Origin: CAZNNH01 sp964574335
Lineage (GTDB): Bacteria; Acidobacteriota; Vicinamibacteria; Fen-336
Assembly: GCA_964574335.1 (NCBI GenBank)
Contig: CAZNNH010000113.1
Span: forward strand, 1 to 20,299
DNA length: 20,299 nucleotides
Direction: 5' to 3'
The notes beneath the pieces were generated by a model. It worked only from the letters and a program-made list of their open reading frames with translations, was not told the origin of the DNA and ran no database searches. Below are positions 1 through 7,325 of the stretch, in pieces. The number at the start of each line of letters is the position of its first letter. The first letter of the stretch is position 1. A program made the translations under genes and the position numbers.

Positions 1-1
1 G

Positions 2-22
2 ATCGCCCATCTCGTGGGCGAT
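2..22. repeat. Short perfect hairpin at window edge
   Basis: ATCGCCCA (2-9) and TGGGCGAT (15-22) are perfect inverted repeats around a 5-nt loop. No T-tract follows on either strand, so this is not a classical intrinsic terminator. It could be the edge of a repeat or a transcript-end structure; the window starts here, so its context is not visible. Confidence 0.45.
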
Positions 23-63
23 AGTCACCCACCAGTCACGGGGCCTCGGGATCTCTCACGCAC

Positions 64-99
64 GCCGCCGCGCCGCGCCACCGGCGGCGGCGCGGCGGC
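64..99 (-). terminator. Strong GC hairpin downstream of the MBL-fold gene
   Basis: A 12-bp perfect stem (64-75 with 88-99) is extended by a 4-bp inner stem (76-79 with 83-86). It starts 23 nt beyond the stop of the minus-strand hydrolase gene, the position expected for a transcript-end structure. There is no U-tract, so it would be an L-shaped or RNA-stabilising hairpin rather than a textbook terminator. Confidence 0.45.
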
Positions 100-122
100 A
101 CCTACCCGCGGGAACGCTGCGA

Positions 123-860
123 CTACTGCGGGTACCAGTCGAGCACGCGGACCTCGATCCCCGGGTCCTTCGCGACCAGCTCCTTGAACCGGCCCAGGTC
201 GCTCTTCCCTCCCTGGCCGCGGAAGTGGTACGGGTAGACCACCTTGGGCTTGAAAGCCAGCACCGCGTCGGCGGCCTGCTCCACCGTCATCGTGTACGGC
301 TGGTTCATGCACAGGAAGGCGACGTCGATGTCCTTCAGCGCCCGCATCTCGGGGGTGTCCTCGGTGTCGCCGCTTACGTAGACGCGGGTCGCGCCGAGGG
401 TCAGGACGTAGCCGTTGCCCACCCCCCTGGGGTGGAACTTGAGGTGCTCCTCGGTCAGGTTGTAGGCGGCGACCGCTTCGACCTTGACGCCGAGGATCTC
501 GGCGCTCTGGCCGTTCCCCAGCACCTCGGTCTTGGCCCGCAGCCCCTCGGGGAGCTTCTCGGCCACCACCTGCGGGGCGACGATGCGGGTAGTGGCCGTG
601 ACCACGCCCTCCAGCGTCGGCACGTCCAGGTGGTCCCCGTGGGTGTGGGTGATCAGCACCAGGTCCGGGCGGGCCTGGTCGGCCAGGCGCTCCGCGCCGC
701 CCACCGGGTCCACGTAGATCGTCTTGCCGTCGAAGGTCAGGATCAAGCTGGCGTGCTCGATGGGGACGATCGTCACGGCGTCCTTCCCGGAGCCCACCTG
801 ATCGCCCGCGGCCAGCGCCAACGCGGAGAGCGCGAACAGGGCCAGGATCGGTGTCTGCAT
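123..860 (-). CDS. Secreted metallo-beta-lactamase-fold hydrolase (UlaG-like)
   Basis: The 245-aa product begins with a hydrophobic signal peptide (about residues 1-18, ending in a LALAAG stretch), so it probably acts outside the cytoplasmic membrane. The metal-binding signature HTHGDH is at residues 72-77, and later conserved elements include an SGDTEDTPEM stretch and a PYHF histidine near the C-terminus. This pattern and length match MBL-fold, UlaG-like metal-dependent hydrolases. The substrate cannot be read from sequence. The ATG at 860 is preceded by AAGGAG (874-869) at 8-nt spacing, which fixes the start. The gene is divergent from the DUF2461 gene, and the two -10-like boxes overlap at 903-909. 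Fold and metal site are clear; the biological role is unknown. Confidence 0.9.
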   Translation of the reverse strand: MQTPILALFALSALALAAGDQVGSGKDAVTIVPIEHASLILTFDGKTIYVDPVGGAERLADQARPDLVLITHTHGDHLDVPTLEGVVTATTRIVAPQVVAEKLPEGLRAKTEVLGNGQSAEILGVKVEAVAAYNLTEEHLKFHPRGVGNGYVLTLGATRVYVSGDTEDTPEMRALKDIDVAFLCMNQPYTMTVEQAADAVLAFKPKVVYPYHFRGQGGKSDLGRFKELVAKDPGIEVRVLDWYPQ

Positions 861-902
861 GGGCTTGTCTCCTTCTTGCCGACGGACCGTGTCGGCAGAC
901 GG

Positions 903-909
903 TATTCTA
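903..909. promoter_or_regulatory. Overlapping divergent -10 boxes
   Basis: TATTCT (903-908, plus strand) and TAGAAT (909-904, minus strand) occupy almost the same bases, between the divergent hydrolase (ATG 860) and DUF2461 gene (TTG 942). Each would place a start of transcription upstream of its gene and its Shine-Dalgarno site. No convincing -35 box was found for either. Confidence 0.4.
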
Positions 910-941
910 CTGTCCTCGTATCATCGGCTGAAGGAGGTCCG

Positions 942-1628
942 TTGGCCCAACCACATTTCACCCCCGCGCTGTTCGCCTTCCTCGAGGAGCTGCGCTACAA
1001 CAACGACCGCGCCTTCTTCCAGGAGAACAAGGAGCGCTACCGGCGGGACGTCCAGTCCCCTTTGCTCCGCTTCATCGAGGACTTCGCCGCCCCGCTGCGC
1101 TCGATCAGCCGCCACTTCGTGGCCGAAACGCGTCCGGTGGGCGGGTCGATGTTCCGGATCCAGCGCGACACCCGCTTCTCCCGGGACAAGTCGCCCTACA
1201 AGACCCACGCCGCCGCCCAGTTCCGCCACCTCAAGGGGAAGGACGTTCACGCCCCCGGGTTCTACCTCCATCTCGAGCCGGGCCAGGTCTTCTTCGGAGC
1301 CGGGATCTGGCACCCGGACGCGACCGCTCTGCGGGCCATCCGGTCCTGGATCGCCAAGCGGCCGGACCAGTGGCGGGCCGTGGTCCAGGCGCCGGCCTTC
1401 CGGCGCGCCTGCCAGCTCGAGGGCGAGACGCTCAAGCGCCCGCCGAGCGGCTTCGACCCCGATCACCCGCTGATCGACGAGATCAGGCGCAAGGACTTCG
1501 TGGTGGGAGCCCATCTCGACGACCGCGCGGCGTTGCGCGCCGACTTCCTGAAGCGGTTCGTCGGCTTCTGCACCGCCTCGGCGCCCTTCATGGAGCGGCT
1601 CACCCGCGCCGTCGGGCTCCGTTTCTGA
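942..1628 (+). CDS. DUF2461 (TIGR02453-type) protein
   Basis: The 228-aa product has the hallmarks of the DUF2461 family: an N-terminal FTPALFAFLEEL-RYNNDRAFFQENK block (family form: FL..L..NN.R.WF..NK..Y), a central MFRIQRDTRFSRDKSPYKTH block, and an FYLHLEPG / GAGIWHPD region. These proteins are common in bacteria and some eukaryotes; their molecular function is not established. The reading frame stays open upstream to 225, but I choose TTG 942 because the family homology begins there and AAGGAGGT lies at 931-938, with short spacing. The 3' end overlaps the convergent ATP-grasp gene by 29 bp. Confidence 0.88.
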   Translation: MAQPHFTPALFAFLEELRYNNDRAFFQENKERYRRDVQSPLLRFIEDFAAPLRSISRHFVAETRPVGGSMFRIQRDTRFSRDKSPYKTHAAAQFRHLKGKDVHAPGFYLHLEPGQVFFGAGIWHPDATALRAIRSWIAKRPDQWRAVVQAPAFRRACQLEGETLKRPPSGFDPDHPLIDEIRRKDFVVGAHLDDRAALRADFLKRFVGFCTASAPFMERLTRAVGLRF

Positions 1629-2502
1629 GCCGAGCCGAGCCGTCCAGCCACTCCTCGAGGGCCCCGGCGAACCGGGCTGGAGCGCCCGGGTCCATCCTCA
1701 AGTAGAGGGCGGGCTCGATCAGCTCCAGCTCCATCACCGCAAAGCCTCCGTCGGCCAGGCGGACCAGGTCCACGCGCCCCTGGAGCGGCCGCCGGTCGAG
1801 GGCCGCCATGGCGCGGTCGGCGGCGGCCAGCAGCTCCGCTCCCGCCTCCACGGCGCGGACGGTGGAGCCGTGCTCCTCCTGGACACGGAAGTCCCCGGGC
1901 TTCGGCGTCTTGAGGATGGTGTGGCTGTGGCGGCCGCCGAAAAAGACGACCGAGAGCTCCCCCTCCTCGACCACGCTCGGGATGAAAGGCTGCACCAGGA
2001 AGCCCCGATCCCGGAAGACTGCCTCCAGCTCCAGCGCCCTCGCCTCCAGCCGTTCCGGGGTGAGCCGATAGGCGTCGCCGGCGTTGGCGCCAACCACGGG
2101 CTTGATCACCAGCTCACGGGTCCCCAGCTCGTCGAAGCGGCCTCGCAGCTCGCCGGCTCGGAGCCCCGACTCGAAGCGGGTGGGCACGATCGTCACCCCG
2201 CGCGCCGCGAGGTCGCGGAGGTAGGTCTTGCGCAGGTTCCACCGCACCAGGGCCAGGTCGTTGGCCAGCCGGGCCCCGGAGCGGTCGATGGCCCGAAGCG
2301 CCGTCAGGAACTCGTCCGGCGCCGCCTGGTAGTCCCAGGTGGTGCGGATCACCACTGCATCGAATCGGCCCCAGTCGACGCGGGCCCGCCAGGGGACCAG
2401 CTCCACCTCGACGCCCGCCTCGCGGAGCGGGGCGATCACCAGATCGTCGTCGGTGACGAACCCCTCGAGGCCGTCGGCGGTCAGGAAGGCACAGCGTGGC
2501 AT
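1600..2502 (-). CDS. ATP-grasp ligase (COG0189 / DcsG-like)
   Basis: This 300-aa protein looks like an ATP-grasp ligase of the glutathione-synthetase/RimK superfamily. Visible elements are an N-terminal pre-ATP-grasp region with VIRTTWDY (about residues 51-58), a VRWNLRKTYLRDL block typical of the nucleotide-binding lysine region, ELVIKPVVGANAG (second ATP lysine and flexible loop), QPFI followed by GELSVVFFGG, and a C-terminal VMELELIEPALYL with the metal-ligand acidic residues. The closest characterised relative I recall is the D-cycloserine ligase DcsG, but homologues occur widely without that cluster, and none of its other genes is here. Substrate unknown. ATG 2502 has no Shine-Dalgarno site and lies 5 nt after TACACT (2513-2508), so the mRNA may be leaderless. 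Confidence 0.85.
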   Translation of the reverse strand: MPRCAFLTADGLEGFVTDDDLVIAPLREAGVEVELVPWRARVDWGRFDAVVIRTTWDYQAAPDEFLTALRAIDRSGARLANDLALVRWNLRKTYLRDLAARGVTIVPTRFESGLRAGELRGRFDELGTRELVIKPVVGANAGDAYRLTPERLEARALELEAVFRDRGFLVQPFIPSVVEEGELSVVFFGGRHSHTILKTPKPGDFRVQEEHGSTVRAVEAGAELLAAADRAMAALDRRPLQGRVDLVRLADGGFAVMELELIEPALYLRMDPGAPARFAGALEEWLDGSARLRNGARRRG

Positions 2503-2507
2503 TCCCG

Positions 2508-2562
2508 AGTGTAGCTCGTCTCCCGGCGAGGGTTTGACAAGCCGGGGCAGCGGCCTCAGGCT
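2508..2562. promoter_or_regulatory. Divergent promoter region, ATP-grasp / rnhA
   Basis: On the minus strand TACACT (2513-2508) ends 5 nt before the ATP-grasp ATG. On the plus strand a perfect TTGACA (2534-2539) is followed after 17 nt by CAGGCT (2557-2562), a weaker -10; the rnhA GTG comes 8 nt later. Neither start has a Shine-Dalgarno sequence, so both transcripts may be leaderless. Confidence 0.45.
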
Positions 2563-2570
2563 GCCCGATC

Positions 2571-3062
2571 GTGGCGAAGAGACCCGGCAAGAAGCAGGTC
2601 ACCCTCTACACCGACGGCGCCTGCACGGGCAACCCGGGTCCGGGCGGATATGGGGCCATCCTTCAGTTCGGCAAGCACCGTCGCGAGCTGTCGGGGGGCT
2701 ACGCCCACACCACCAACAACCGGATGGAGATGATGGCCGTGATCGTCGGGCTCGAGACGCTCAAGGAGCCCTGCCGGGTGCGGGTGGTCACTGACTCCGC
2801 GTACGTGGCCAACGGCATCGAGAAAGGCTGGGCGCGGTCGTGGCAGGCGCGCGGCTGGCGGCGGCGCACCGGGGAGCCGGCGCTGAATGCCGATCTCTGG
2901 CAGAGGATCCTCGACCTGTGCCAGGAACACGAGGTCTCGTTCCAGTGGGTGCGGGGGCATGCCGGCCACCCCGAGAACGAGCGCTGCGACCGGCTCGCCG
3001 TCGAGGCCGCGGCCGGTCCCGACCTGCCTCCTGACGTCAGGGGTCGACCCTCGGGGTCCTGA
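2571..3062 (+). CDS. rnhA: Ribonuclease HI
   Basis: RNase HI cleaves the RNA strand of RNA:DNA hybrids, removing R-loops and RNA primers in the cytoplasm. The 163-aa product has the full active site: D15 in YTDGACTGNPGPGGYG, E53 in NRMEMMAV, D75 in VVTDSAYV, H130 in VRGHAGH and D140 in NERCDRLA. The basic, Trp-rich handle (GWARSW.ARGWRRR, around 86-99) is present, as in the E. coli-type enzyme. Length is normal (E. coli 155 aa) with a short unconserved tail. GTG 2571 is the first start before the conserved core; it lacks a Shine-Dalgarno site and probably lies close to the transcript start. The gene ends 16 nt from the convergent serine hydrolase. Confidence 0.96.
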   Translation: MAKRPGKKQVTLYTDGACTGNPGPGGYGAILQFGKHRRELSGGYAHTTNNRMEMMAVIVGLETLKEPCRVRVVTDSAYVANGIEKGWARSWQARGWRRRTGEPALNADLWQRILDLCQEHEVSFQWVRGHAGHPENERCDRLAVEAAAGPDLPPDVRGRPSGS

Positions 3063-3078
3063 CCGGAGGAGGCGGCGG

Positions 3079-4587
3079 CTAGCGTTCCAGACGACCCACG
3101 AGCCGCGGCTGCTTCGTCGGTCCAAAGGCGACGTTCACCTGCTGGTCGAACAGCAGCACCTCACCCTGGAACTCGAGGCGGAGCGTGGTGCAGAACGGCG
3201 TCTCGTAGAAGCAGGCCCGGGCGGTGTAGGTGTGGTCGTCGGTCCAGGCCCCGCTGGCGGCCACCGGCATCGGGCTGCCGTCGTAGTGCCGTCCGGTCAG
3301 GGGCAGGCGACCGCCCTTGTGCCATTCGCCGTGGCCGCACGGGACCTTCGAGTCCTGGCCACCCACCCGAACCAGCAGCGACGTCTCCTTCCCGACCTCC
3401 AGACCCACCGCCTGGATCGGCCCGTCGTGCTCGGGCAGGTGGTAGAGCCTCCCCGAGACCCGCCTGGCGAGCGGGGAATCGGCGCGACCGGCGGGCGGTG
3501 CCAGCCTCAGGTGGGCCAGCTTCGTCGAGAGGCGCTGCTGGCCCGGCCCGTCGGCGGCCAGGGGCTCGGGCGACATCCCCGCCAGGAGATGTCCCCAAAC
3601 CAGGTTCAGCACCGCCTGCATGTCGCCCACGCCGCTGGTGATGGCGATGACCGCGTCCTGGTCGGGGAGCACGATGCAGTACTGGCCGAAGGCCCCGTCG
3701 CCGCGGTAGACCCCGTGGCGGCAGCGCCAGAACTGGTAGCCGTAGCCCTGCTCCCAGTCGCTGTGCGGGTTGGAGCCGTTGGACATCTGCCGCGCGGTGG
3801 CCTGGGCCACCCACTCGGCCGGCAGGATCGCCCGCCCCTGCCACACCCCCTTCTGCAGGTATAGCTGGCCGAACCGCGCGATGTCCTCCGTCGTCAAGTG
3901 GAGCCCGAAGCCGCCCAGGCAAACGCCGTCCGGGCTCAGGTCCCAGGAGGGGTTCCGGATCCCGAGCGGCTCGAAGAGGCGGGGGCGCAGGTACTCGAGC
4001 AGCGTCGTCCCCGAGACCTTCTGGACGATGGCGGAGAGCATGTAGGAGGCGGGGGTGTTGTACACGAAGTGGGTGCCGGGCTTGTGGGCCACCGGCAGCG
4101 ACAGGAAGGCCCGGGTCAGCGGGACGTCCGAGGGATCGTAGGAGAAATCGGCGATGTCCTCGGCATGGTGACCGGCGCTCATGGCCAGCAGGTCCCGCAC
4201 CCGCATCGCCTTCAGGTTCTCGGAAGGCTCGGGCGGGGCCTGGTCGGGGAAAAACGACACTACGGTGTCATCGAGGCTCAGCCGCCCCTCGGCAATCGCC
4301 AACCCGATTCCCGTCGAGGTGAAGCTCTTGGAGAGCGAGAAGAGGACGTGCGGGTCCTGGCTCCGGTAGGGCTCCCACCACCCCTCGGCCACCACCTGGC
4401 CGTGGCGGAGGACCATCAGGCTGTGCAGGGCGTCGATGTCCCGCTCGGCCGCCTCGACGAAGGCGAGGATGGCCGAGGAGGGAAGGCCCTGCGCCTCGGG
4501 CGTGCTGCGAGGCAGCTCCGCCCGGTCGGCAGCCCGAGCCGGCAGGCACAAGCAGGAGAGCAGGAGAGCGGCGCCGAGGATTCTCAT
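3079..4587 (-). CDS. Secreted serine hydrolase, beta-lactamase/class C PBP family
   Basis: The product (502 aa from ATG 4587) starts with a signal peptide (MRILGAALLLSC...ARA, cleavage near residue 20). It then has a class-C beta-lactamase/EstB-type domain with the nucleophile motif SLSK (S84-K87) and a catalytic Tyr in VYNTPASYML (Y176). Later come GYGYQFWR and GDGAFGQY, corresponding to the third-motif region. Residues from about 350 to the end form an extra beta-rich C-terminal domain. Such proteins act as esterases, peptidases or beta-lactamase-like enzymes in the periplasm; the substrate is unknown. The frame is open upstream to 4851, but that part overlaps the HEAT-like gene and has no signal peptide. 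The start lies 8 nt after an extended -10-like TGGCAGAAT, with no Shine-Dalgarno site. Confidence 0.88.
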   Translation of the reverse strand: MRILGAALLLSCLCLPARAADRAELPRSTPEAQGLPSSAILAFVEAAERDIDALHSLMVLRHGQVVAEGWWEPYRSQDPHVLFSLSKSFTSTGIGLAIAEGRLSLDDTVVSFFPDQAPPEPSENLKAMRVRDLLAMSAGHHAEDIADFSYDPSDVPLTRAFLSLPVAHKPGTHFVYNTPASYMLSAIVQKVSGTTLLEYLRPRLFEPLGIRNPSWDLSPDGVCLGGFGLHLTTEDIARFGQLYLQKGVWQGRAILPAEWVAQATARQMSNGSNPHSDWEQGYGYQFWRCRHGVYRGDGAFGQYCIVLPDQDAVIAITSGVGDMQAVLNLVWGHLLAGMSPEPLAADGPGQQRLSTKLAHLRLAPPAGRADSPLARRVSGRLYHLPEHDGPIQAVGLEVGKETSLLVRVGGQDSKVPCGHGEWHKGGRLPLTGRHYDGSPMPVAASGAWTDDHTYTARACFYETPFCTTLRLEFQGEVLLFDQQVNVAFGPTKQPRLVGRLER

Positions 4588-4595
4588 GGTCCCGC

Positions 4596-4604
4596 ATTCT
4601 GCCA
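4596..4604 (-). promoter_or_regulatory. Extended -10-like box for the serine hydrolase
   Basis: Reading the minus strand, TGGCAGAAT (4604-4596) ends 8 nt before ATG 4587. It closely matches TGCCAGAAT upstream of glgC. If active, transcription would begin within 1-2 nt of the start codon. It lies in the 49-nt gap after the HEAT-like gene, so the hydrolase may have its own promoter as well as readthrough. Confidence 0.4.
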
Positions 4605-4636
4605 CGACTGGCGGATCCCCCCATGCCTCGCCGCGC

Positions 4637-5548
4637 TCATCGCCCCGGTCCCGCCTCTCCTCCGGCTCCCACCCCACGCAGGGCCTCTCGCGCCGCCGCT
4701 GCCAGGCGCGAGGGTCCCTCCCGCTCGACCTCGGCCAGGAAATCGAGGGCCGCGGCCGACCGCACCAGCGCGATCGGCAGCAGCAGCAGCTCGCGCCGGG
4801 CGAGGTTCCCGATGGCCCTCTCCCACCCCTGCCGCAAGGCCTCCAGGGCACGCGGATGGTGGGACTCGCCCAGGGCCAGGGCGGCCTGGGCGGCCAGCTC
4901 CTCGTCGGGGCCGAGAAGGCGCTCGGCCGCCAGGGCGAAGCCCCCGTCCGGGTCGAGCTTCAGCAGGGCCCGCAGACAGTCGCCCAGCAGGGCCGGCTCC
5001 TCGTCCCCGGCGTGCAGCTTGGCCCGCAGCAGTAGCTCCCCATCGACGCCCCCGGCTAGGGCGGCCGCCGAGACCGCCCCGGCGCGCGCCTCGGGCCAGC
5101 GGTCGAACAGCAAGGCCGAGAGCTCGCGGTAGACGCCCGGATCGCCGGCCCGCGCCAGCGCGGCCGCACAGCGGCCCCGCACGGCGGCGGCGCTGTCGAC
5201 GGGTCCCCCGTAGCTGGGCTCCACCTGGGTGAGGCGCACGCCGGTCCGGAAGGGCTCCAGACGGTCGTGCTCCAGACGGTCGAGGGCGTCCACGATCGCC
5301 AGCTTGGCCACGCACTGCCGGTCGGTGCGCGCTCCGTCCTTGATGAACCTCGAGAAGGCCGCCTCCAGCTCCGGCCTCAGCCCCCGGACCTCGTGCTCGG
5401 CGGCCAGGCGAGCGGCGCAGCTCGCCAGAAGGGCCGGCCCCTTTCGGAGCGCGTCACGAAACGCCTCCTGGGCGGCGGCCGCGTGCGGCTCGACGGCGTG
5501 GCCCTTCAGCTCCTCGAGCGCCTCACGAACGGGGTCACGTCGCGCCAT
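4637..5548 (-). CDS. HEAT-like repeat protein
   Basis: A 303-aa, Ala/Leu-rich, all-helical cytoplasmic protein without signal peptide or membrane segment. Helical pairs of about 30 residues recur, for example GRCAAALARAGDPGVYRELSA, GAVSAAALAGGVDGELLLRAK and AAQAALALGESHHPRALEALR. These resemble HEAT or PBS-lyase-type repeats, which serve as protein-binding scaffolds; a partner cannot be deduced. ATG 5548 (MARRDPVREAL) is my choice; a GTG at 5590 behind GAGAGAG is possible and would add 14 residues. Neither has a strong Shine-Dalgarno site. The serine hydrolase follows on the same strand after 49 nt, so co-transcription is possible. Confidence 0.75.
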   Translation of the reverse strand: MARRDPVREALEELKGHAVEPHAAAAQEAFRDALRKGPALLASCAARLAAEHEVRGLRPELEAAFSRFIKDGARTDRQCVAKLAIVDALDRLEHDRLEPFRTGVRLTQVEPSYGGPVDSAAAVRGRCAAALARAGDPGVYRELSALLFDRWPEARAGAVSAAALAGGVDGELLLRAKLHAGDEEPALLGDCLRALLKLDPDGGFALAAERLLGPDEELAAQAALALGESHHPRALEALRQGWERAIGNLARRELLLLPIALVRSAAALDFLAEVEREGPSRLAAAAREALRGVGAGGEAGPGR

Positions 5549-5676
5549 CGCTTCAGACCGGACCGGAGGCAACCAAAGGGCGGCGGCCACACGCTCTCTC
5601 TCGAGCGGATCCAGGAGACCACCCGGACGATATCCGCGTCGCCAGGCCCGGTCAAGACAGCCCCGGCCAGCGCCGC

Positions 5677-5705
5677 TTGCAGGGCCAGGCGCGGCGGGGT
5701 AGCTT
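5677..5705 (+). promoter_or_regulatory. Promoter-like boxes before the acyltransferase
   Basis: TTGCAG (5677-5682) and TAGCTT (5700-5705) are separated by exactly 17 nt. Transcription would start around 5712, only about 4 nt before ATG 5716, and no Shine-Dalgarno site is present. This matches the leaderless pattern seen at several other genes in the window. Confidence 0.45.
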
Positions 5706-5715
5706 CGCTCGTCCC

Positions 5716-7089
5716 ATGTCCATGCTCGAGCTGCTGACGATGCTGCTGGCTGCTGGCGCCGCCCTGATCCTGGGCCGCATCGCGATCCGGAAGGTCACCT
5801 GGCGCTCGCTGCGCTCGGTGCGCCGTGACTTCCGGTCCCGGATCGACCGCTACAAGCGCACCGCCAAGAGCCGGATCCGCAGCGAGCTGCTCGCCGATCC
5901 CGAGATCGAGGCCGCCGTCGATCGGCACGCCCGAGAGACCGGCGAGAGTCGGGGGCGGGCCCTGGGCCGGGTCCGCGCCTACGTGGACGAGATCGTCCCG
6001 TCGTTCAACCTGCTCTCGTACTACCGCTTCGGCTACGCGGTGGCCCGGCTGCTGATCCCCCTCTTCTACAAGGTGAGCGTCGGCTACGAGGCGCGAGCCG
6101 CCCTCGACGCCATCCCCCGCGACAGCGGGGTCCTGTACCTCATGAACCACCGCTCGAACGCCGACTACGTGGTGGTCGCCTACGTGCTCTCCGGCCAGGT
6201 GGCCATCTCCTACGCGGTGGGCGAGTGGGCCCGGGTCTGGCCTCTCGAGGCGGTCTTCAAGAGCTTCGGCTCCTACTTCGTGAGGCGCCGCTACCGTGAG
6301 CCCCTCTACCACAAGGTGCTCGAGCGGTACGTCCAGCTCATCACCCGCAACGGGGTGACGCAGGGGATCTTCCTGGAAGGGAGCCTGAGCCGGGACGGCC
6401 GCCTGCGCCCCCCCAAGCTGGGCCTGCTCGACCACATCGTGAGGACCCGGCGCGGGCCCGACCGCGGCCGACCGCTGCAGGTGATCCCGGTAGCCATCAA
6501 CTACGACCGGGTGCTGGAGGACCGGTCGCTGCTGCGGGAGCTGCAGTCGGAGGAGGAGCGGCTCCCCCGCCGGCAGCAGGTCCGCGAGGTCGCCTCCTAC
6601 GTGGCCAAGGTCACGGTGCGCTTCCTGCTGCGGCGGGCTCGACGTTATGGCCGCGCCTGCGTCAGCTTCGGCGCCCCGGTCAGCGTCGACGACTGGCTGG
6701 CGGAGCGCCCGGGGATCCTGGAGCTGCCCCGCGAGGAGCGGCTGCCGAAGCTCGAGGAGCTGGCCCGTCTGGTGATGCAGCGGATCGGCGCCATCATGCC
6801 GGTGACGGCGGTGGCGCTGGCATCGACGGCGCTGCTCGATCATCCTGATGCTCGGATCACTCGCCAGGAATGGGAGCAGGCCCTCGACCGGCTCCGGGAG
6901 CGGCTAAGGGGCCGGGGCGCCCACGTGATCGGCGACGAGCGCACCAGCGCCGAGATCCTGGACCGCGCCCTGGTGATGCTGACCATGCGCCGGGTGGTGC
7001 GCCCCGCCGAGTCGGGACTCGAGATCGACCGCAGCCAGGCCCCCCTGCTCCGCTTCTACGCCAACACCATCGCCCCCCTGGGGACATGA
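5716..7089 (+). CDS. Glycerol-3-phosphate acyltransferase (PlsB-like)
   Basis: This 457-aa acyltransferase probably makes lysophosphatidic acid from an acyl donor and glycerol-3-phosphate at the inner membrane, the first step of phospholipid synthesis. The acyltransferase blocks are in order: NHRSNAD (motif I, H145 and D150), FVRRRY (motif II, from 188), FLEGSLSRDGRLRPPK (motif III, from 219) and IPVAINYDRV (motif IV). Blocks I and III resemble PlsB more than PlsC. A hydrophobic N-terminus (about 4-21) could anchor it. It is much shorter than E. coli PlsB (about 800 aa), so it may be a compact relative. ATG 5716 is preferred over an in-frame upstream ATG at 5677 that overlaps the -35 box. The stop codon TGA lies inside the first repeat element, so the natural C-terminus may have been altered. 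Confidence 0.85.
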   Translation: MSMLELLTMLLAAGAALILGRIAIRKVTWRSLRSVRRDFRSRIDRYKRTAKSRIRSELLADPEIEAAVDRHARETGESRGRALGRVRAYVDEIVPSFNLLSYYRFGYAVARLLIPLFYKVSVGYEARAALDAIPRDSGVLYLMNHRSNADYVVVAYVLSGQVAISYAVGEWARVWPLEAVFKSFGSYFVRRRYREPLYHKVLERYVQLITRNGVTQGIFLEGSLSRDGRLRPPKLGLLDHIVRTRRGPDRGRPLQVIPVAINYDRVLEDRSLLRELQSEEERLPRRQQVREVASYVAKVTVRFLLRRARRYGRACVSFGAPVSVDDWLAERPGILELPREERLPKLEELARLVMQRIGAIMPVTAVALASTALLDHPDARITRQEWEQALDRLRERLRGRGAHVIGDERTSAEILDRALVMLTMRRVVRPAESGLEIDRSQAPLLRFYANTIAPLGT

Positions 7090-7132
7090 CCCGATTCCTC
7101 CGTCTCGGCCCGGGAATCGGGATCGTGTCCCC
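7080..7132. repeat. Inverted-repeat element, copy 1
   Basis: The left arm GGGGACATGACCCGATTC (7080-7097) pairs with the right arm GAATCGGGATCGTGTCCCC (7114-7132) around a 16-nt loop. On this strand the stem has one G-U wobble (from the T of ACATGA) and one bulged base in the right arm. The same two imperfections recur in the copies at 7179 and 20184. The element starts within the acyltransferase gene and supplies its stop codon. Confidence 0.85.
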
Positions 7133-7141
7133 CAAGGCCAG

Positions 7142-7160
7142 CATGACCCGATTCCCTCCG
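7142..7160. repeat. Truncated left arm of the repeat family
   Basis: CATGACCCGATTCCCTCCG repeats the inner left arm and loop start of copy 1 but lacks the GGGGA end and any right arm. It looks like a decayed copy between copies 1 and 2. Confidence 0.65.
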
Positions 7161-7178
7161 GTCTGGCTGACCGTCTCG

Positions 7179-7231
7179 GGGGACATGACCCGATCCCTCC
7201 GTTCTGCCCGGGGGATCGGGATCGTGTCCCC
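7179..7231. repeat. Inverted-repeat element, copy 2
   Basis: The left arm GGGGACATGACCCGATCC (7179-7196) pairs with the right arm GGATCGGGATCGTGTCCCC (7213-7231). Relative to copy 1 the left arm has T to C and the right arm has the matching A to G, so the pair is kept. The wobble and the bulge are the same as in copy 1. Confidence 0.85.
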
Positions 7232-7276
7232 CAAGGCCGGAGATCGTGTCCCCCAAGCCCGGGGATCGTGTCCCCC
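7220..7276. repeat. Tandem right-arm copies, 22-bp period
   Basis: GATCGTGTCCCCC starts at 7220, 7242 and 7264, an exact 22-bp period, with AAGGCCGG or AAGCCCGG as the spacer between copies. The first unit is the right arm of copy 2; the other two have no left arms. This looks like tandem duplication or slippage of one arm. Confidence 0.75.
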
Positions 7277-7282
7277 GCGCAA

Positions 7283-7310
7283 TTGACAACCACCTGAGCG
7301 ACCTTATAAT
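7283..7310 (+). promoter_or_regulatory. Consensus sigma70-type promoter of the cimA operon
   Basis: Perfect TTGACA (7283-7288) and perfect TATAAT (7305-7310) are separated by 16 nt, giving a predicted transcript start near 7317. It is the only full-consensus promoter I see in the window and stands out in this GC-rich sequence. A strong promoter is what an attenuation-controlled operon would be expected to use. Confidence 0.85.
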
Positions 7311-7325
7311 GGCCGTGGAAGGATA

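Noticed and set aside
225..941. Long plus-strand open frame upstream of the DUF2461 gene
   Set aside because: It is antisense to the MBL-fold gene, has no family-like sequence, and the true start is marked by AAGGAGGT just before TTG 942.
4588..4851. N-terminal extension of the serine hydrolase
   Set aside because: It overlaps the HEAT-like gene and would bury the signal peptide that starts at ATG 4587.
7080..7276. Possible CRISPR array
   Set aside because: Units are 22 bp apart with almost no variable spacer, arms are palindromic and paired, and no cas gene is present.
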